From Pseudomonadota bacterium (GTDB lineage Bacteria > Pseudomonadota > Alphaproteobacteria > Rhizobiales > Beijerinckiaceae): a stretch of DNA of 64,000 nucleotides. Below, piece after piece: positions 28,512 through 39,008 of the stretch; position 1 is the stretch's first letter; the number at the start of each line of letters is the position of its first letter. The DNA lies in NCBI GenBank assembly GCA_021781815.1, contig JAJXWB010000002.1:62001-126000 (forward strand), in the 5' to 3' direction. Both the position numbers and the translations under genes were made by a program. Under the pieces are notes generated by a model. That model was not told the origin of the DNA. It saw nothing but the letters and a program-made list of their open reading frames with translations, and did not search any database.

Positions 28512-28554
28512 GCCGCAAAGCCTCCGGAGCTTGCCGCGGCAAAGCGCCGGAGCT
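28512..28554. repeat. Imperfect tandem direct repeat with palindromic core between hisB and hslV
   Basis: GCCGCAAAGCCTCCGGAGCT (28512-28531) and GCGGCAAAGCGCCGGAGCT (28536-28554) are near-identical direct repeats spaced 24 bases. The perfect 12-bp palindrome TTGCCGCGGCAA spans 28531-28542 and another, CTCCGGAG, lies at 28522-28529. The element lies in the 148-bp divergent region and could be a regulator binding site or a leader structure of hslV; no known family is assigned. Confidence 0.5.
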
Positions 28555-28586
28555 ACAGGGCGCAGGTAGCCCGAGGGATCAATACC

Positions 28587-29156
28587 ATGGCGATGAATGC
28601 GGAAGAATTGCGGTGGCGGGCCACGACAATCGTCCTGGTCCAGAAGGGGAGACGTGCGACGATCGCCGGGGACGGCCAGGTTTCGTTGGGCCAAACCGTC
28701 GTCAAGGGAAACGCGCGCAAGGTGCGTCGACTCGGCAAGGGAAATGTCATTTCGGGATTTGCCGGCGCGACCGCCGACGCCTTTACGCTGTTCGAGCGGC
28801 TGGAGGCCAAGCTCGAACAATTCTCCGGCCAATTGACAAGGGCGACCATCGAAATGGCCAAGGACTGGCGCACCGACCGCTATCTGAGGCGGCTGGAGGC
28901 AATGATGCTGGTTGCTGACGCCTCCTCTGCATTCCTGCTTTCGGGATCCGGCGACGTTCTGGAGCCGGAGCAGACGCCGCATGGGTCGGTGATGGCTATC
29001 GGATCGGGTGGCAACTATGCGCTGGCCGCAGCGCGGGCCCTGCTCGACGGTCCTCTCGATTCCGAGGCGATCGCGCGGCGGGCGCTGGAGATCGCGGCCG
29101 ACATCTGCGTCTACACGAACCGAAATATCGTCGTCGAATCCGTCGATTCGATCTGA
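28587..29156 (+). CDS. hslV: ATP-dependent protease proteolytic subunit HslV
   Basis: This 189-residue threonine peptidase forms the double hexamer capped by HslU. The catalytic threonine is in [11 protein letters not shown], with a 12-residue propeptide expected to be removed. [22 protein letters not shown], of which the [12 protein letters not shown] part is most diagnostic, and [20 protein letters not shown] follow, and the C-terminus is [19 protein letters not shown] 28587 is chosen although a second in-frame ATG follows at 28593. hslU starts 10 bp after its stop, so the two are co-expressed; both are usually heat induced, but no sigma-32 promoter could be called. Confidence 0.96.
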   Translation: MAMNAEELRWRATTIVLVQKGRRATIAGDGQVSLGQTVVKGNARKVRRLGKGNVISGFAGATADAFTLFERLEAKLEQFSGQLTRATIEMAKDWRTDRYLRRLEAMMLVADASSAFLLSGSGDVLEPEQTPHGSVMAIGSGGNYALAAARALLDGPLDSEAIARRALEIAADICVYTNRNIVVESVDSI

Positions 29157-29166
29157 GGACAGGCGA

Positions 29167-30462
29167 ATGACAAGCTTCTCTCCCCGCGAGATCGTCTCCG
29201 AACTCGACCGCTACATTGTCGGCCAGGCCGAGGCCAAGCGGGCCGTGGCGATCGCGCTGCGGAACCGTTGGCGTCGCGCCCGGCTCGAGGGTCCGATGCG
29301 CGAGGAAGTTCTCCCCAAGAACATCCTGATGATCGGTCCGACCGGCTGCGGCAAGACAGAGATCGCCCGCAGGCTTGCGCGCCTGGCGCAAGCGCCGTTC
29401 CTGAAGGTCGAGGCGACGAAATTCACGGAAGTCGGCTATGTCGGGCGCGACGTCGAGCAAATCGTGCGGGATCTCGTCGAGGTGGCCATAGCGCTGGGCA
29501 AGGAGAAGCAGCGGGCCGCGGTTTCGTCGCGGGCGGAAGCGGCGGCGGAGGAGCGGCTTCTGTCCGCTCTGGTCGGGGCCAACGCCACGCAATCGACGCG
29601 CGATTCGTTCCGGCGGATGCTTCGCGCCGGCGAGCTGGAGGACAAGGACGTCGAGATTGAAACCACCCCCTCGGGCCCGGCGGCGCCGTTCCTGGAATTG
29701 CCGAATATGCCCGGGGCCATTGGCGCGATTTCTCTAGGCGAAATCTTTGGCAAGGCCGCCAAACCGACCCGTCGGCGGCTGAAAGTGCGCGAGGCGCGCG
29801 AGCCGCTGATCTCGGACGAGGCCGACAAGCTGGTCGACAACGACAAAGTGGTCCAGGAGGCGATCCGCGACACAGAAAATAATGGAATTGTATTCCTCGA
29901 CGAGGTCGACAAGATTTGCGCGCGCGACGGACGCGGCGGCGACGTGTCGCGCGAGGGGGTGCAACGCGATCTTCTGCCGCTGATTGAAGGAACGACCGTC
30001 GCCACCAAACACGGCGCCGTCCGCACCGATCATATTCTGTTCGTGGCGTCCGGCGCCTTCCATGTATCGAAGCCGTCGGACCTGCTGCCAGAACTGCAAG
30101 GCCGATTGCCGATCAGGGTTGAACTCGCCTCCCTGACCGAGGACGATTTCAACCGCATCCTGACCGATACCGAAGCCAGCCTTCCGAAGCAGTACCGCGC
30201 GTTGCTCGCCACCGAAGGCGTCATGCTCGATTTCCGGCCGGACGGCATCACGGCGATCGCCCGCTTTGCCGCGCAGATCAATGCGTCTCTCGAAAATATC
30301 GGCGCGCGCAGACTGCAAACAGTCATGGAGCGCATCCTGGAGGATGTCAGCTTCAGCGCGCCGGATATTTCAGGGGAGACGATCGTCGTCGACGCAGACT
30401 ATGTCGAGCGCAGCATCGGCGAACTCGCGCGCAACGTCGACCTGAGCCGGTTCATCCTCTAG
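29167..30462 (+). CDS. hslU: ATP-dependent protease ATPase subunit HslU
   Basis: This 431-residue AAA+ unfoldase feeds substrates into HslV. It begins [21 protein letters not shown] (the [15 protein letters not shown] block is nearly invariant). It has Walker [16 protein letters not shown] near residue 57, the pore motif region [11 protein letters not shown], Walker [12 protein letters not shown], and sensor region [14 protein letters not shown]. It ends DLSRFIL, the C-terminal tail that activates HslV. The length is typical. Confidence 0.98.
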   Translation: MTSFSPREIVSELDRYIVGQAEAKRAVAIALRNRWRRARLEGPMREEVLPKNILMIGPTGCGKTEIARRLARLAQAPFLKVEATKFTEVGYVGRDVEQIVRDLVEVAIALGKEKQRAAVSSRAEAAAEERLLSALVGANATQSTRDSFRRMLRAGELEDKDVEIETTPSGPAAPFLELPNMPGAIGAISLGEIFGKAAKPTRRRLKVREAREPLISDEADKLVDNDKVVQEAIRDTENNGIVFLDEVDKICARDGRGGDVSREGVQRDLLPLIEGTTVATKHGAVRTDHILFVASGAFHVSKPSDLLPELQGRLPIRVELASLTEDDFNRILTDTEASLPKQYRALLATEGVMLDFRPDGITAIARFAAQINASLENIGARRLQTVMERILEDVSFSAPDISGETIVVDADYVERSIGELARNVDLSRFIL

Positions 30463-30504
30463 GCCACCCCACGCAAATCGCTCCGGATGTGGTAGACAGT
30501 CCGG

Positions 30505-33321
30505 ATGGAACAACACATCGGCGCCCAGGAAAAGGCGCGTGGCGGCCAGGTCGCCCGCGCGCCCATCGACCGCAGCGAACTTGCTGGCAGGCTTGCGACG
30601 CTGCACACAAAATTCAGGGATCGCGACGAATTCCGCAAGGCGGCGGTCGAACTCTTTCAGGCGGCGCTCGCGGCCGGGCATGAACGGGCGCGCCAAACTC
30701 TGGAGGCCGGCGGCCGGGGCCTCGCCTGCGCTCGCTTCCTCAGCGAACTCGAGGATGAGCTGATCCGCGCGATCCACGATTTCGTGACGCGCTACATCTA
30801 TCCGGCGCAAAACCCGTCCAGCGCCGAGCGCATCGCTGTCTGCGCGGTCGGCGGATATGGCCGTGGCACGCTGGCGCCGGGGTCCGACATCGATCTTCTG
30901 TTTCTGTTCCCTTACAAGCAGACGGCCTGGGGTGAAAGCGTCGTCGAGGCCATGCTCTACATGCTTTGGGATCTCAAGCAGAAGGTAGGGCATTCCACGC
31001 GGTCGGTCGACGAATGCCTACGCCAGGCGCACGGCGACATCACCATCAGGACGTCGCTGCTCGAGGCGCGGTTCATTCTCGGCGATGAATCCCTGTTCGA
31101 GCAGATGCGCACGCGCTTCGAACGCGAGATTGTGAAGGATACGGCGCGCGAATATGTTGCGGCAAAGCTTGCCGAACGCGATCAGCGCATCTCGCGCGCG
31201 GGGGCGTCGCGTTACGTGGTTGAACCCAACGTCAAGGAAGGCAAGGGTGGCCTGCGCGACCTGCACACGCTTTTCTGGATCGGCAAATACGTTTACCGGG
31301 TGCGCACCGCCGATGAACTCGTGGGCGCCGGCCTGTTCTCACGTTCGGAACTCAAGCTGTTCGAACGTTGCGAGGAATTCTTGTGGCGCGTGCGGTGCCA
31401 CCTGCACTTCGTCGCCGGGCGGCCCGAGGAGCGGCTGAGTTTCGACAAACAGCGCGTGATTGCGGAAAAGCTCGGCTATGTCTCGCACGCCGGCCTTTCC
31501 AGCGTCGAGCGCTTCATGAAGCATTATTTTCTTGTGGCCAAGGACGTCGGCGACCTCACTGCGATCGTCTGCGCGGCGCTCGAGGAGCGCGAGGCCAAGC
31601 CGCGCGCCGTGCTCGATCGCTTCGTCGGCCAGTTCAGGCGCCGGCGAAAGACGATTCAGTCCAGGGATTTCGCCGTCGAATTCGATCGCGTGACGATCGC
31701 GCGACCCGATGTGTTCGAGAAGGATCCGGTCAATCTGATCCGTCTGTTTCATCTTGCCGACACGCATGGGCTCGCGGTTCATCCGGACGCACTGCGCCTC
31801 GTCACGCGCTCCCTGCGCAAGATCGACGCCTCGGTCAGAAACGATCCGACGGCGAACGAACTGTTCATGGAAATTCTCACCTCGCGCAACTCGCCTGAGG
31901 TCGTCCTCCGGCAGATGAACGAATCGGGCGTTCTTGGCCGGTTCATTCCGGATTTCGGCCGCATCGTCGCGATGATGCAGTTCAACATGTATCATCATTA
32001 CACAGTGGACGAGCACCTGCTGCGCTGTGTCGGCGCGCTGTCGCAGATCGAGAACGGGCGGCTGATCGAGGATCATCCGCTCGCCAGCGAAATTCTCTCG
32101 TCCATATCGAACCGTCGCGCGCTCTATGTCGCCGTGTTCCTGCACGATGTGGCGAAGGGCCGGCCAGAGGATCATTCGATCGCCGGGGCGGAGGTCGCGC
32201 GCAAGCTATGCCCGCGGCTCGGCCTGACCGGCGCCGAAACGGAAAGCGTGGTCTGGCTGATCGAGCAGCATCTGGTCATGTCCAATACGGCGCAGAGCCG
32301 CGATCTGTCGGACCGCCAGACGATCGAGACCTTCGCCAAGATCGTGCAGACGCCCGAGCGTTTGAAGATGCTGCTCGTGCTCACCATTTGCGACATCCGC
32401 GCGGTCGGTCCGGGGGTGTGGAACGGCTGGAAAGGCCAGTTGTTGCGCAGCCTCTATTGGGAGACCGAGCCGGTCCTCACCGGCGGTCATTCGGCAATCG
32501 ACCGCAAGGCGCGGGTTGCGCAAATGAAGGAGGATCTGCGGCGAGCGCTCCCCGGCTGGTCCGATCCGGAGTTCGACGCCTACGCGGACCGCCACTATCC
32601 GGCCTACTGGCTCAAGGTGGAGCTGGCGCGCAAGGTGCAGCACGCCAATCTCCTGCGCCTGGCCGAGGTCGAAATGCGGTCGCTGACCACCGAGGTCGCT
32701 CCGGACGCCTTCCGGGGTGTGACGGAGCTGACGATCGTGGCCCCCGACCACCCCTATCTGCTCTCGACGATCGCTGGCGCCTGCGCCGCGGCGGGCGCCA
32801 ATATCGTGGACGCGCAGGTTTTCACCACGACGGACGGGTTGGCGCTCGACACAATTTTCGTCTCCCGTCAGTTCGACCTGGATTCCGACGAATTGCGCCG
32901 CGCCCGAAAGATCGCCGAAACGATAGAAAAGTCTTTGCGCGGAGAAATCAGGCTGGCCGACATGATCGCCGCCAAGGGCGCGCAGACGCACCGCGCAAGC
33001 GCCTTCAGCGTCGCGCCGGATGTGGTCGTCGACAACAGCCTGTCGAACCGGGCGACCGTGATCGAAGTGTCCGGGCTCGACCGGCCGGGCCTGCTGGCGG
33101 AGCTGACCACCGCAATCTCCAAGCTCAATCTCAACATTGGTTCGGCGCATATTGCGACGTTCGGCGAAAAAGCCGTGGACGTTTTCTATGTAAACGACCT
33201 GACTGGCGCGAAAATCCTGAATCCGGCGCGTCAGGCCGCAGTCAGGCGCCGGCTGCTTGAGACGCTGGGCAGCGATCGCAAGTCCACACGGGCCGCGGCG
33301 AGCCAGGTCGCAGCGACTTGA
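30505..33321 (+). CDS. glnD: Bifunctional [protein-PII] uridylyltransferase/uridylyl-removing enzyme
   Basis: This 938-residue nitrogen sensor uridylylates and deuridylylates PII proteins according to glutamine level. The nucleotidyltransferase motif GGYGRGTLAPGSDIDLLFL lies near residue 118. GlnD-type linker blocks such as VEPNVKEGKGGLRDL follow, then an HD domain (VFLHDVAKGRPEDH near residue 544), and two C-terminal ACT domains starting around LTIVAPDHPYLLSTIAGA (residue 745) and VIEVSGLDRPGLLAELT (residue 852). ATG 30505 lies 43 bp after hslU. The length is typical for alphaproteobacterial GlnD. Confidence 0.97.
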   Translation: MEQHIGAQEKARGGQVARAPIDRSELAGRLATLHTKFRDRDEFRKAAVELFQAALAAGHERARQTLEAGGRGLACARFLSELEDELIRAIHDFVTRYIYPAQNPSSAERIAVCAVGGYGRGTLAPGSDIDLLFLFPYKQTAWGESVVEAMLYMLWDLKQKVGHSTRSVDECLRQAHGDITIRTSLLEARFILGDESLFEQMRTRFEREIVKDTAREYVAAKLAERDQRISRAGASRYVVEPNVKEGKGGLRDLHTLFWIGKYVYRVRTADELVGAGLFSRSELKLFERCEEFLWRVRCHLHFVAGRPEERLSFDKQRVIAEKLGYVSHAGLSSVERFMKHYFLVAKDVGDLTAIVCAALEEREAKPRAVLDRFVGQFRRRRKTIQSRDFAVEFDRVTIARPDVFEKDPVNLIRLFHLADTHGLAVHPDALRLVTRSLRKIDASVRNDPTANELFMEILTSRNSPEVVLRQMNESGVLGRFIPDFGRIVAMMQFNMYHHYTVDEHLLRCVGALSQIENGRLIEDHPLASEILSSISNRRALYVAVFLHDVAKGRPEDHSIAGAEVARKLCPRLGLTGAETESVVWLIEQHLVMSNTAQSRDLSDRQTIETFAKIVQTPERLKMLLVLTICDIRAVGPGVWNGWKGQLLRSLYWETEPVLTGGHSAIDRKARVAQMKEDLRRALPGWSDPEFDAYADRHYPAYWLKVELARKVQHANLLRLAEVEMRSLTTEVAPDAFRGVTELTIVAPDHPYLLSTIAGACAAAGANIVDAQVFTTTDGLALDTIFVSRQFDLDSDELRRARKIAETIEKSLRGEIRLADMIAAKGAQTHRASAFSVAPDVVVDNSLSNRATVIEVSGLDRPGLLAELTTAISKLNLNIGSAHIATFGEKAVDVFYVNDLTGAKILNPARQAAVRRRLLETLGSDRKSTRAAASQVAAT

Positions 33322-33332
33322 TTTTTTACCGG

Positions 33333-33353
33333 CGCGCCCTGATATCGGGCGCG
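33333..33353 (+). other. Hairpin in the glnD-grpE gap
   Basis: CGCGCCC (33333-33339) and GGGCGCG (33347-33353) form a 7-bp GC stem with a TGATATC loop, 20 bases before the grpE ATG. The T-run ATTTTTTA precedes rather than follows it, so it is not a plus-strand terminator. It could be a 5'-leader structure of grpE; that is inference. Confidence 0.35.
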
Positions 33354-33373
33354 AAAGAACTGATGGATCTGCA

Positions 33374-33967
33374 ATGAATTCGACTGAAAAAGCTGAAGAT
33401 CTCCAGCAGAACGGAACGCCGGACGGAGCTGGCGGCGAACGAGTCACGTCGCTTTCGGACGCGTCCGCCGAATCCGCAGCCAATGAACCCGAGCCGTTCG
33501 TCGAGCTCGAAAACCTGTACGCTGAAAACGCGGCCCTCAAGGACAAGGTTCTGAGGACCATGGCGGAAATGGAAAATTTGCGTCGCCGCACCGAGAAGGA
33601 AGTGCTGGACGCCAGAAGCTACGGGGCGGCCAATTTTGCGCGGGATATGCTGACCTTCGCCGATAACCTCGGCCGCGCCATCGAGAATGCGCCGAAAGAT
33701 GCGGAAGGCCAGATGAAGACGTTGATCGACGGGATCGACGTGATCGCCGCCGACTTCCAGTCGCGTCTCGTCCGCCACGGCGTGAAGAAGCTGGAGCCCC
33801 AGGGCCAGAAGTTCGACCCCAATCTGCACGAGGCCCTGTTCGAGATTCCGGACGAAAGCGTCCCCACGGGCACGGTGCTGCAAGTGCTGGAAGCCGGCTA
33901 CACGATCGGCGAGCGGGTGTTGCGCCCGGCGAAAGTCGGCGTCTCGCGGGGCGGGCCGAAAACCTGA
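33374..33967 (+). CDS. grpE: Nucleotide exchange factor GrpE
   Basis: This 197-residue DnaK cochaperone releases ADP from DnaK. An acidic, disordered N-terminus (about 45 residues) is followed by a long coiled coil (ENLYAENAALKDKVLRTMAE, then ENLRRRTEKEV). The beta domain follows, ending [38 protein letters not shown] and KVGVS, all typical. ATG 33374 gives the usual length. hrcA is not adjacent, unlike in many relatives. The last 70 bp overlap the convergent alkB gene. Confidence 0.97.
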   Translation: MNSTEKAEDLQQNGTPDGAGGERVTSLSDASAESAANEPEPFVELENLYAENAALKDKVLRTMAEMENLRRRTEKEVLDARSYGAANFARDMLTFADNLGRAIENAPKDAEGQMKTLIDGIDVIAADFQSRLVRHGVKKLEPQGQKFDPNLHEALFEIPDESVPTGTVLQVLEAGYTIGERVLRPAKVGVSRGGPKT

Positions 33968-34581
33968 TCAGGCGGGGTCACCCGCCGAAGCGTCAGATTG
34001 ATCCGGGCGTCGTTGGCGACCAGCGTCGCCGTTCCCGGATAGAGCCGGTCGACGCCGTGGTAGCAGAGGCGCGACCCGCCGCCGATGACGACCACATCGC
34101 CCGAGTCCAGCCTGATCGACTTGGTGGGATCATTGCGCTTCAGGCCGCCGTAGCGGAACAGGCAGGCCGCGCCGAGCGAGACGGAAAGGACAGGCGCGCG
34201 AACTTCCCGTTCGTCGCTGTCGCAGTGCAGACCCATGCGCGCGCCGGATGCATAGAAATTGACGAGGCAGGCCTCCGGCGGCGCCTCGAAATCCGCGATC
34301 TCGCGCCACAGGTCGAGCAGCGCGCGCGGAATCGCCGGCCAGGGCTCGCCCGTGACCGGATGCGTCGGCTGATAACGATAGCCGCCGTCGCGGTCCGACA
34401 CCCAGCCGAGCGGCCCGCAATTCGTCATGCGCACGGAAAACTCTTTTCCCGTGCGCGGCATCCGCGGGGTGAACAGGGGCGCGGCGCGAACGATGTCGCG
34501 GATCGTCGCGACCAGCTCTTCCTGGCCGGGACGTGAGAAATGCGCGGGGCGATAGATCAGCCCCGGCGCAAGCTCGATCAT
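33898..34581 (-). CDS. alkB: AlkB family alpha-ketoglutarate-dependent dioxygenase
   Basis: This 227-residue Fe(II)/2-oxoglutarate enzyme oxidatively removes alkyl lesions (1-methyladenine, 3-methylcytosine) from DNA or RNA. It has [19 protein letters not shown], the metal site H-x-D in [11 protein letters not shown], the distal histidine in [12 protein letters not shown], and the 2-oxoglutarate-binding arginines in [12 protein letters not shown] 34581 overlaps the gpmA stop (ATGA). The 26-residue tail after RINLTLRRV is encoded antisense to the grpE 3' end; it is longer than strictly needed for the fold. Confidence 0.92.
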   Translation of the reverse strand: MIELAPGLIYRPAHFSRPGQEELVATIRDIVRAAPLFTPRMPRTGKEFSVRMTNCGPLGWVSDRDGGYRYQPTHPVTGEPWPAIPRALLDLWREIADFEAPPEACLVNFYASGARMGLHCDSDEREVRAPVLSVSLGAACLFRYGGLKRNDPTKSIRLDSGDVVVIGGGSRLCYHGVDRLYPGTATLVANDARINLTLRRVTPPDQVFGPPRETPTFAGRNTRSPIV

Positions 34582-35198
34582 GCGGTGAGCACAGTCTTCG
34601 TATCGACGGTCGAATCGGGCTTGAGGCGATAGACGAGGGGCACGCCGGTCGCGAGTTCCATCGAGGGGATGGTCGCCGGCGTCAGCCTGTCCAGCACCAT
34701 GACGAGCGCGCGCAGCGAATTGCCGTGTGCGGCGACGATCACCCGCTCGCCGTTCAGCACGCGCGGCAGGATGTTCTGGCAATAGTAGGGCAACACGCGC
34801 GCCACCGTGTCCTTGAGGCTTTCGCCGCCGGGAGGCGCGACGTCATAGGAACGGCGCCAGACATGAACCTGCTCCTCGCCCCATTTCTTGCGCGCGTCGT
34901 CCTTGTTGAGCCCGCACAGATCGCCGTAGTCGCGCTCGTTCAGCGCCTGGTCCTTTGTCGTCTGCAGACCGGTCTGACCGAGTTCGTCGAGCAGAATGTC
35001 CAGCGTGTGCTGGGCGCGGATGAGCGCCGAGGTATAGGCTGTGTCGAACGATAGCCCCATGGCCTTGAGACGCTTGCCGGCGGCCCTGGCTTCCTCGACG
35101 CCCGTGGGCGTGAGGTCCGGATCCTTCCAGCCGGTGAACAGGTTCTTCAGGTTCCAGTCGCTCTGGCCGTGGCGCACGAGCACAAGAAGGCGGTCCAT
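34578..35198 (-). CDS. gpmA: 2,3-bisphosphoglycerate-dependent phosphoglycerate mutase
   Basis: This 206-residue glycolytic enzyme interconverts 3- and 2-phosphoglycerate. [19 protein letters not shown] holds the phospho-histidine RHG near residue 10; [12 protein letters not shown] and [13 protein letters not shown] hold the other active-site residues. It is shorter than the roughly 250-residue enterobacterial form, as is common in alphaproteobacteria. ATG 35198 has AGGAGC five bases upstream; the in-frame upstream ATG at 35219 would overlap dapB. It is 13 bp after dapB and overlaps alkB by 4 bp. Confidence 0.95.
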   Translation of the reverse strand: MDRLLVLVRHGQSDWNLKNLFTGWKDPDLTPTGVEEARAAGKRLKAMGLSFDTAYTSALIRAQHTLDILLDELGQTGLQTTKDQALNERDYGDLCGLNKDDARKKWGEEQVHVWRRSYDVAPPGGESLKDTVARVLPYYCQNILPRVLNGERVIVAAHGNSLRALVMVLDRLTPATIPSMELATGVPLVYRLKPDSTVDTKTVLTA

Positions 35199-35211
35199 TT
35201 CAGCTCCTGTT

Positions 35212-36024
35212 TCAGTCATTCAGCCCGAGCACGTCGAGCATGGAATAGAGGCCGGGCTTCCTGCCGCGGGCCCAGAGCGCTGCCTTGACAGCGCCATTTG
35301 CGAACAGACTGCGGTCCTCGGCGTGATGGCTGAGCATGATGCGTTCGCCCGACCCGGCGAAGAACACGGAATGTTCGCCAATGACCGAGCCGCCGCGCAA
35401 GGTGGCGAAGCCGATATCGCCTGCCCTGCGCTCGCCGGTTATGCCGTCGCGCGCGCGCACGGAATGCTCGGCCAGCGCAATCTTGCGTCCGCGTGCGGCT
35501 GCTTCGCCGAGCAGCAAGGCAGTGCCGGACGGCGCGTCGACCTTCTTGCGGTGGTGCATTTCGAGCACTTCGATGTCCCAGTCCGGCCCGAGCGCGGCGG
35601 CGGCCTTCTGCACGAGCACAGCGAGCAGGTTGACGCCGAGCGACATGTTGCCCGAGCGGACGATCGGCGCGTGACGCGCGGCGGCGGCGATCTTCGCGAG
35701 ATCCGCTTCCTCAAGGCCTGTCGTTCCGATGATGTGGGGGATGCGCGCCTGCGCGGCGAGCGCGACCATGGCGATCGTCGCCGCCGGCGCGGTGAAATCG
35801 ACGATGCCGTCGGCCTCGACGACGGCCTTGAGCGCGTCGTCGGTCACCGGCACGCCGAGCGCGCCGACGCCCGCCAGTTCGCCCGCGTCCTTGCCGAGCG
35901 TCGCCGCGCCCTCGCGCTCCAGCGCGGCGCAGACCTTGAGGCCCGGCGTTTCCGTGATCGCCTTGATGAGCGCGCGGCCCATGCGGCCGCCCGCGCCCAT
36001 CACAACCATACGCATGTCCGCCAT
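35212..36024 (-). CDS. dapB: 4-hydroxy-tetrahydrodipicolinate reductase
   Basis: This 270-residue enzyme makes tetrahydrodipicolinate in the lysine and diaminopimelate pathway. It has [16 protein letters not shown] (NAD(P)-binding GxGxxG) near residue 9, [16 protein letters not shown], and the catalytic [16 protein letters not shown] near residue 160 with the paired histidines and lysine. The length is typical. It heads the dapB-gpmA-alkB minus-strand set. Confidence 0.97.
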   Translation of the reverse strand: MADMRMVVMGAGGRMGRALIKAITETPGLKVCAALEREGAATLGKDAGELAGVGALGVPVTDDALKAVVEADGIVDFTAPAATIAMVALAAQARIPHIIGTTGLEEADLAKIAAAARHAPIVRSGNMSLGVNLLAVLVQKAAAALGPDWDIEVLEMHHRKKVDAPSGTALLLGEAAARGRKIALAEHSVRARDGITGERRAGDIGFATLRGGSVIGEHSVFFAGSGERIMLSHHAEDRSLFANGAVKAALWARGRKPGLYSMLDVLGLND

Positions 36025-36096
36025 ACCGGCTCCTTCGAAATCGGCGCCTCTATAGCCGATGCGCGATCCCGGCGCACCCCCGATCGAACAAGGAGG

Positions 36097-36579
36097 TTAC
36101 AGAGCCTGAAACAGCACCAGCGCATCGACGAAGCCGAGCGTTGGATGGCGGAAGGCGTCCGGCAGCCGCCCGATGATGCCGAAACCCATCGCGTGCCAGA
36201 GCTTCACGGCGCGCGTATTCGTGGAAATGACGAGGTTGAACTGCATCGCGCGAAAGCCTTTCGTGCGGGCGTACGCCAGCGAGTGCGCGCACATCGCCCG
36301 CGCCACGCCCTTGCCGGCAGCATTCGCCGCGGTCATGTATCCGCAGTTGCAGACATGCGCGCCGCCGCCCGCCTGATTGGCGCGGATGTAATAGGTTCCG
36401 ACGATGCGGCCGTCGTCTTCGGCGATGAAGGTCTCGCGGTCTGCGCCCAGCCAGTAGGCGAGCGCATCGCGCTCGCTCATGTCGCGCGGCAGCGCATAGG
36501 TTTCGCCGGCGCGGATCGTCGGGCCGATGATCGACCAGATCGCCGCCGCATCCTCCGCCTGCGCCGCCCGAACGATCAT
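36097..36579 (-). CDS. GNAT family N-acetyltransferase
   Basis: This 160-residue protein has the GNAT fold. [20 protein letters not shown] is the N-terminal block, [12 protein letters not shown] is strand 4, [19 protein letters not shown] is the acetyl-CoA-binding (Q/R)xxGx(G/A) loop region, and [17 protein letters not shown] is the C-terminal motif B. Its ATG overlaps the pheT stop by 4 bp (ATGA), so it is translated with the pheST operon. The substrate is unknown. Confidence 0.9.
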   Translation of the reverse strand: MIVRAAQAEDAAAIWSIIGPTIRAGETYALPRDMSERDALAYWLGADRETFIAEDDGRIVGTYYIRANQAGGGAHVCNCGYMTAANAAGKGVARAMCAHSLAYARTKGFRAMQFNLVISTNTRAVKLWHAMGFGIIGRLPDAFRHPTLGFVDALVLFQAL

Positions 36580-39008
36580 CCGCGCAGCGTCGCTCCGGTC
36601 TTCCTGGCGGCTTCCTCGACGATCTTTGCCGCAACCGCCTCTATCTCCTGGTCGGTCAATGTCTTTTCGCGCGGCTCAAGGCGCACCGAGACTGCGATCG
36701 ACTTCTTGCCTTCGGGCACGCCGGCGCCTTCGTAGACGTCGAACACCGAGGCGTCGGCGATCAGCGCGCGGTCGGCGCCGAGCACGGCCTTCAATAGTTC
36801 GCCGGCGCGTGTCGCGCGATCCACGACGAACGCGAAATCGCGTTCGAGCGGCATGAGGTCGGACAGCTCCAGTTTCGGCCGAGCCTTGGTAGGCCGGGCC
36901 TTGGGCGCGGGTACGGAATCAAGAGTGATTTCAAAAGCGGCCAGTGGCCCATCGACGTCGAGCGCCTCGAGCGCCGCCGGATGCAGTTCCCCGAACCATC
37001 CCACGACGGTCCTCGGCCCGAATTGCAGCGTCGCGGAGCGGCCAGGGTGCAGGAAGGACGGGCCGCCAGGGACGATCTGGATCGCGCTGGCTGACACACC
37101 CAGCGCGGCCAGCAGCGCCAGCGCGTCGGCCTTGGCGTCGAACACGTCCACCGCCGCCGCGCGAGACCCCCAAAGACGGCCGGCGCCGCTGATCTTGGCG
37201 CCGCCGCGCCGCACGCCCGCGGCGTTATAGGACTGATCCTTTTCGCCATCGCCGCGAAAAATCTGACCCACCTCGAACAGGGCGACATCGGTGTAGCCGC
37301 GATCGGCATTGCGCTGCGCGCTCGCCAGCAGGCCCGGAGCGAGGCTCGGCCGCATATCCGAAAGATCAGACGCGATCGGATTCGCCAACGCCAGCGCCGG
37401 CGCTCCACCGCCAAACAATTCGGCCTGCGCTTTGGACACGAACGACCAGGTGACGGCTTCCGCCATGCCGCGCGCCGCCAGCGCGCGCCGCGCGCCCGAC
37501 ACGCGCCGCTGCAGGAGCGTCAGCACGGGTTGCGCCACGCCCTCGTCATCACGTTTCAGCGCGACCGATTTCACGCGGCCGAGACCGGCGATGCGCACGA
37601 TTTCCTCGACGATGTCGGCCTTGCCCTCTACGTCGGGACGCCACGAGGGAATGTGGACATAGGCGCGATCTGAATTGCCGGCCGTGCGCTCGACGGCGAA
37701 GCCCAGCTTTTCGAGAATGGCCGCCATTTCCTGAGTCGAGAGTTCGAGGCCAGTGAGGCGCTGCGTCTCGCTCCAGGGAAAGAGCAGAACCGGGCGTGGC
37801 GCGGGCGCATGGCCGACCACGACCATCTCCGATGGCTCGCCACCGCAGAACTGCATGACGAGTTCGGTCGCCAGGTCGCAGCCCGGCGTATTGAAATCTG
37901 GATCGACGCCGCGCTCGAAGCGGTAGCGCGCGTCGGTCGAAATGCCGAGACGGCGGCCGGTGCTGGCGATGTTGTAGGGATCCCAGAGCGCGGATTCGAT
38001 CAGCACGTCGGTGGTGTTCTCGTCGCAGCCCGAATGCTCGCCGCCCATCACGCCGGCGATCGATTCGACGCCGGTGTCGTCGGCGATCACGACATTGGAC
38101 GAATCGAGCTTGTACGTGCGCCCGTCGAGCGCCAGCACTTCGTCGCCGTCGCGGCCGCGCCGCACGACCAGATCGCCCGCCACTTTCTTCGCATCGAACA
38201 CGTGCAGCGGACGGGCGCGATCGAACGTCACATAATTGGTGATGTCGACCAGCGCGTTGATCGGACGCAGGCCGATTGCCTTGAGGCGCTGCTGCATCCA
38301 CTCGGGCGATTGACCGTTCTTCACGCCGCGCACCATGCGCAAGGCGAATTGCGGCGCGAGATGCTTGTCTTCGGCCGTGAAGTCGAGCGTCACGTTGACC
38401 GGGCACGGATAGCGGCCCTTGAAGGTCGGCGCCGCAGGCGTCTTCGCCTTGCCGAGACCGGCGGCGACGAGATCGCGCGCGATGCCGGAGACGCCGGCGG
38501 CGTCCGGGCGGTTGGGCGTGAGGTTGATTTCGATCACCGGATCGTCGAACCCGGCCCAGGCGGCGTAGGGCTTTCCGACCGGCGCATCGTCGGGCAGTTC
38601 CAGAATGCCGTCGTGATCTTCCGACAATTCGAGTTCCGCGGCCGAACACAGCATGCCCAGCGACTCGACGCCGCGGATCACACCCTTGCCGAGCGTGATC
38701 TTCTTGCCGGGAATGTAAGTTCCCGGTCCCGAGAACACGCTCTTCATGCCCGTGCGCGCATTGGGGGCGCCGCACACCACCTGCACGGGCGCGCCGCTCC
38801 CGGTGTCGACCATGCAGACGCGCAGGCGATCGGCGTTGGGATGCTGCTTCGCCTCGATCACATGCGCGATCGTGAAATCCTTCAGCGCCGCCGCCGGGTC
38901 GATCACGTTTTCAACTTCAAGACCGATGCGCGTCAGCGTCTCGCATATTTCGGCGAGCGAGGCCTCGGTCTCGATGTGGTCCTTGAGCCAGGAGAGGGTG
39001 AATTTCAT
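36576..39008 (-). CDS. pheT: Phenylalanyl-tRNA synthetase beta subunit
   Basis: This 810-residue subunit partners PheS in a heterotetramer that charges tRNA-Phe. [20 protein letters not shown] is the invariant N-terminus. A tRNA-binding EMAP-like domain follows (residues 40-150, [20 protein letters not shown]), then B3/B4 editing and B5 domains, the catalytic-like core, and a C-terminal FDX-ACB anticodon-binding domain ([13 protein letters not shown]). Its ATG overlaps the TGA of the small gene upstream (ATGA). Confidence 0.98.
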   Translation of the reverse strand: MKFTLSWLKDHIETEASLAEICETLTRIGLEVENVIDPAAALKDFTIAHVIEAKQHPNADRLRVCMVDTGSGAPVQVVCGAPNARTGMKSVFSGPGTYIPGKKITLGKGVIRGVESLGMLCSAAELELSEDHDGILELPDDAPVGKPYAAWAGFDDPVIEINLTPNRPDAAGVSGIARDLVAAGLGKAKTPAAPTFKGRYPCPVNVTLDFTAEDKHLAPQFALRMVRGVKNGQSPEWMQQRLKAIGLRPINALVDITNYVTFDRARPLHVFDAKKVAGDLVVRRGRDGDEVLALDGRTYKLDSSNVVIADDTGVESIAGVMGGEHSGCDENTTDVLIESALWDPYNIASTGRRLGISTDARYRFERGVDPDFNTPGCDLATELVMQFCGGEPSEMVVVGHAPAPRPVLLFPWSETQRLTGLELSTQEMAAILEKLGFAVERTAGNSDRAYVHIPSWRPDVEGKADIVEEIVRIAGLGRVKSVALKRDDEGVAQPVLTLLQRRVSGARRALAARGMAEAVTWSFVSKAQAELFGGGAPALALANPIASDLSDMRPSLAPGLLASAQRNADRGYTDVALFEVGQIFRGDGEKDQSYNAAGVRRGGAKISGAGRLWGSRAAAVDVFDAKADALALLAALGVSASAIQIVPGGPSFLHPGRSATLQFGPRTVVGWFGELHPAALEALDVDGPLAAFEITLDSVPAPKARPTKARPKLELSDLMPLERDFAFVVDRATRAGELLKAVLGADRALIADASVFDVYEGAGVPEGKKSIAVSVRLEPREKTLTDQEIEAVAAKIVEEAARKTGATLRG

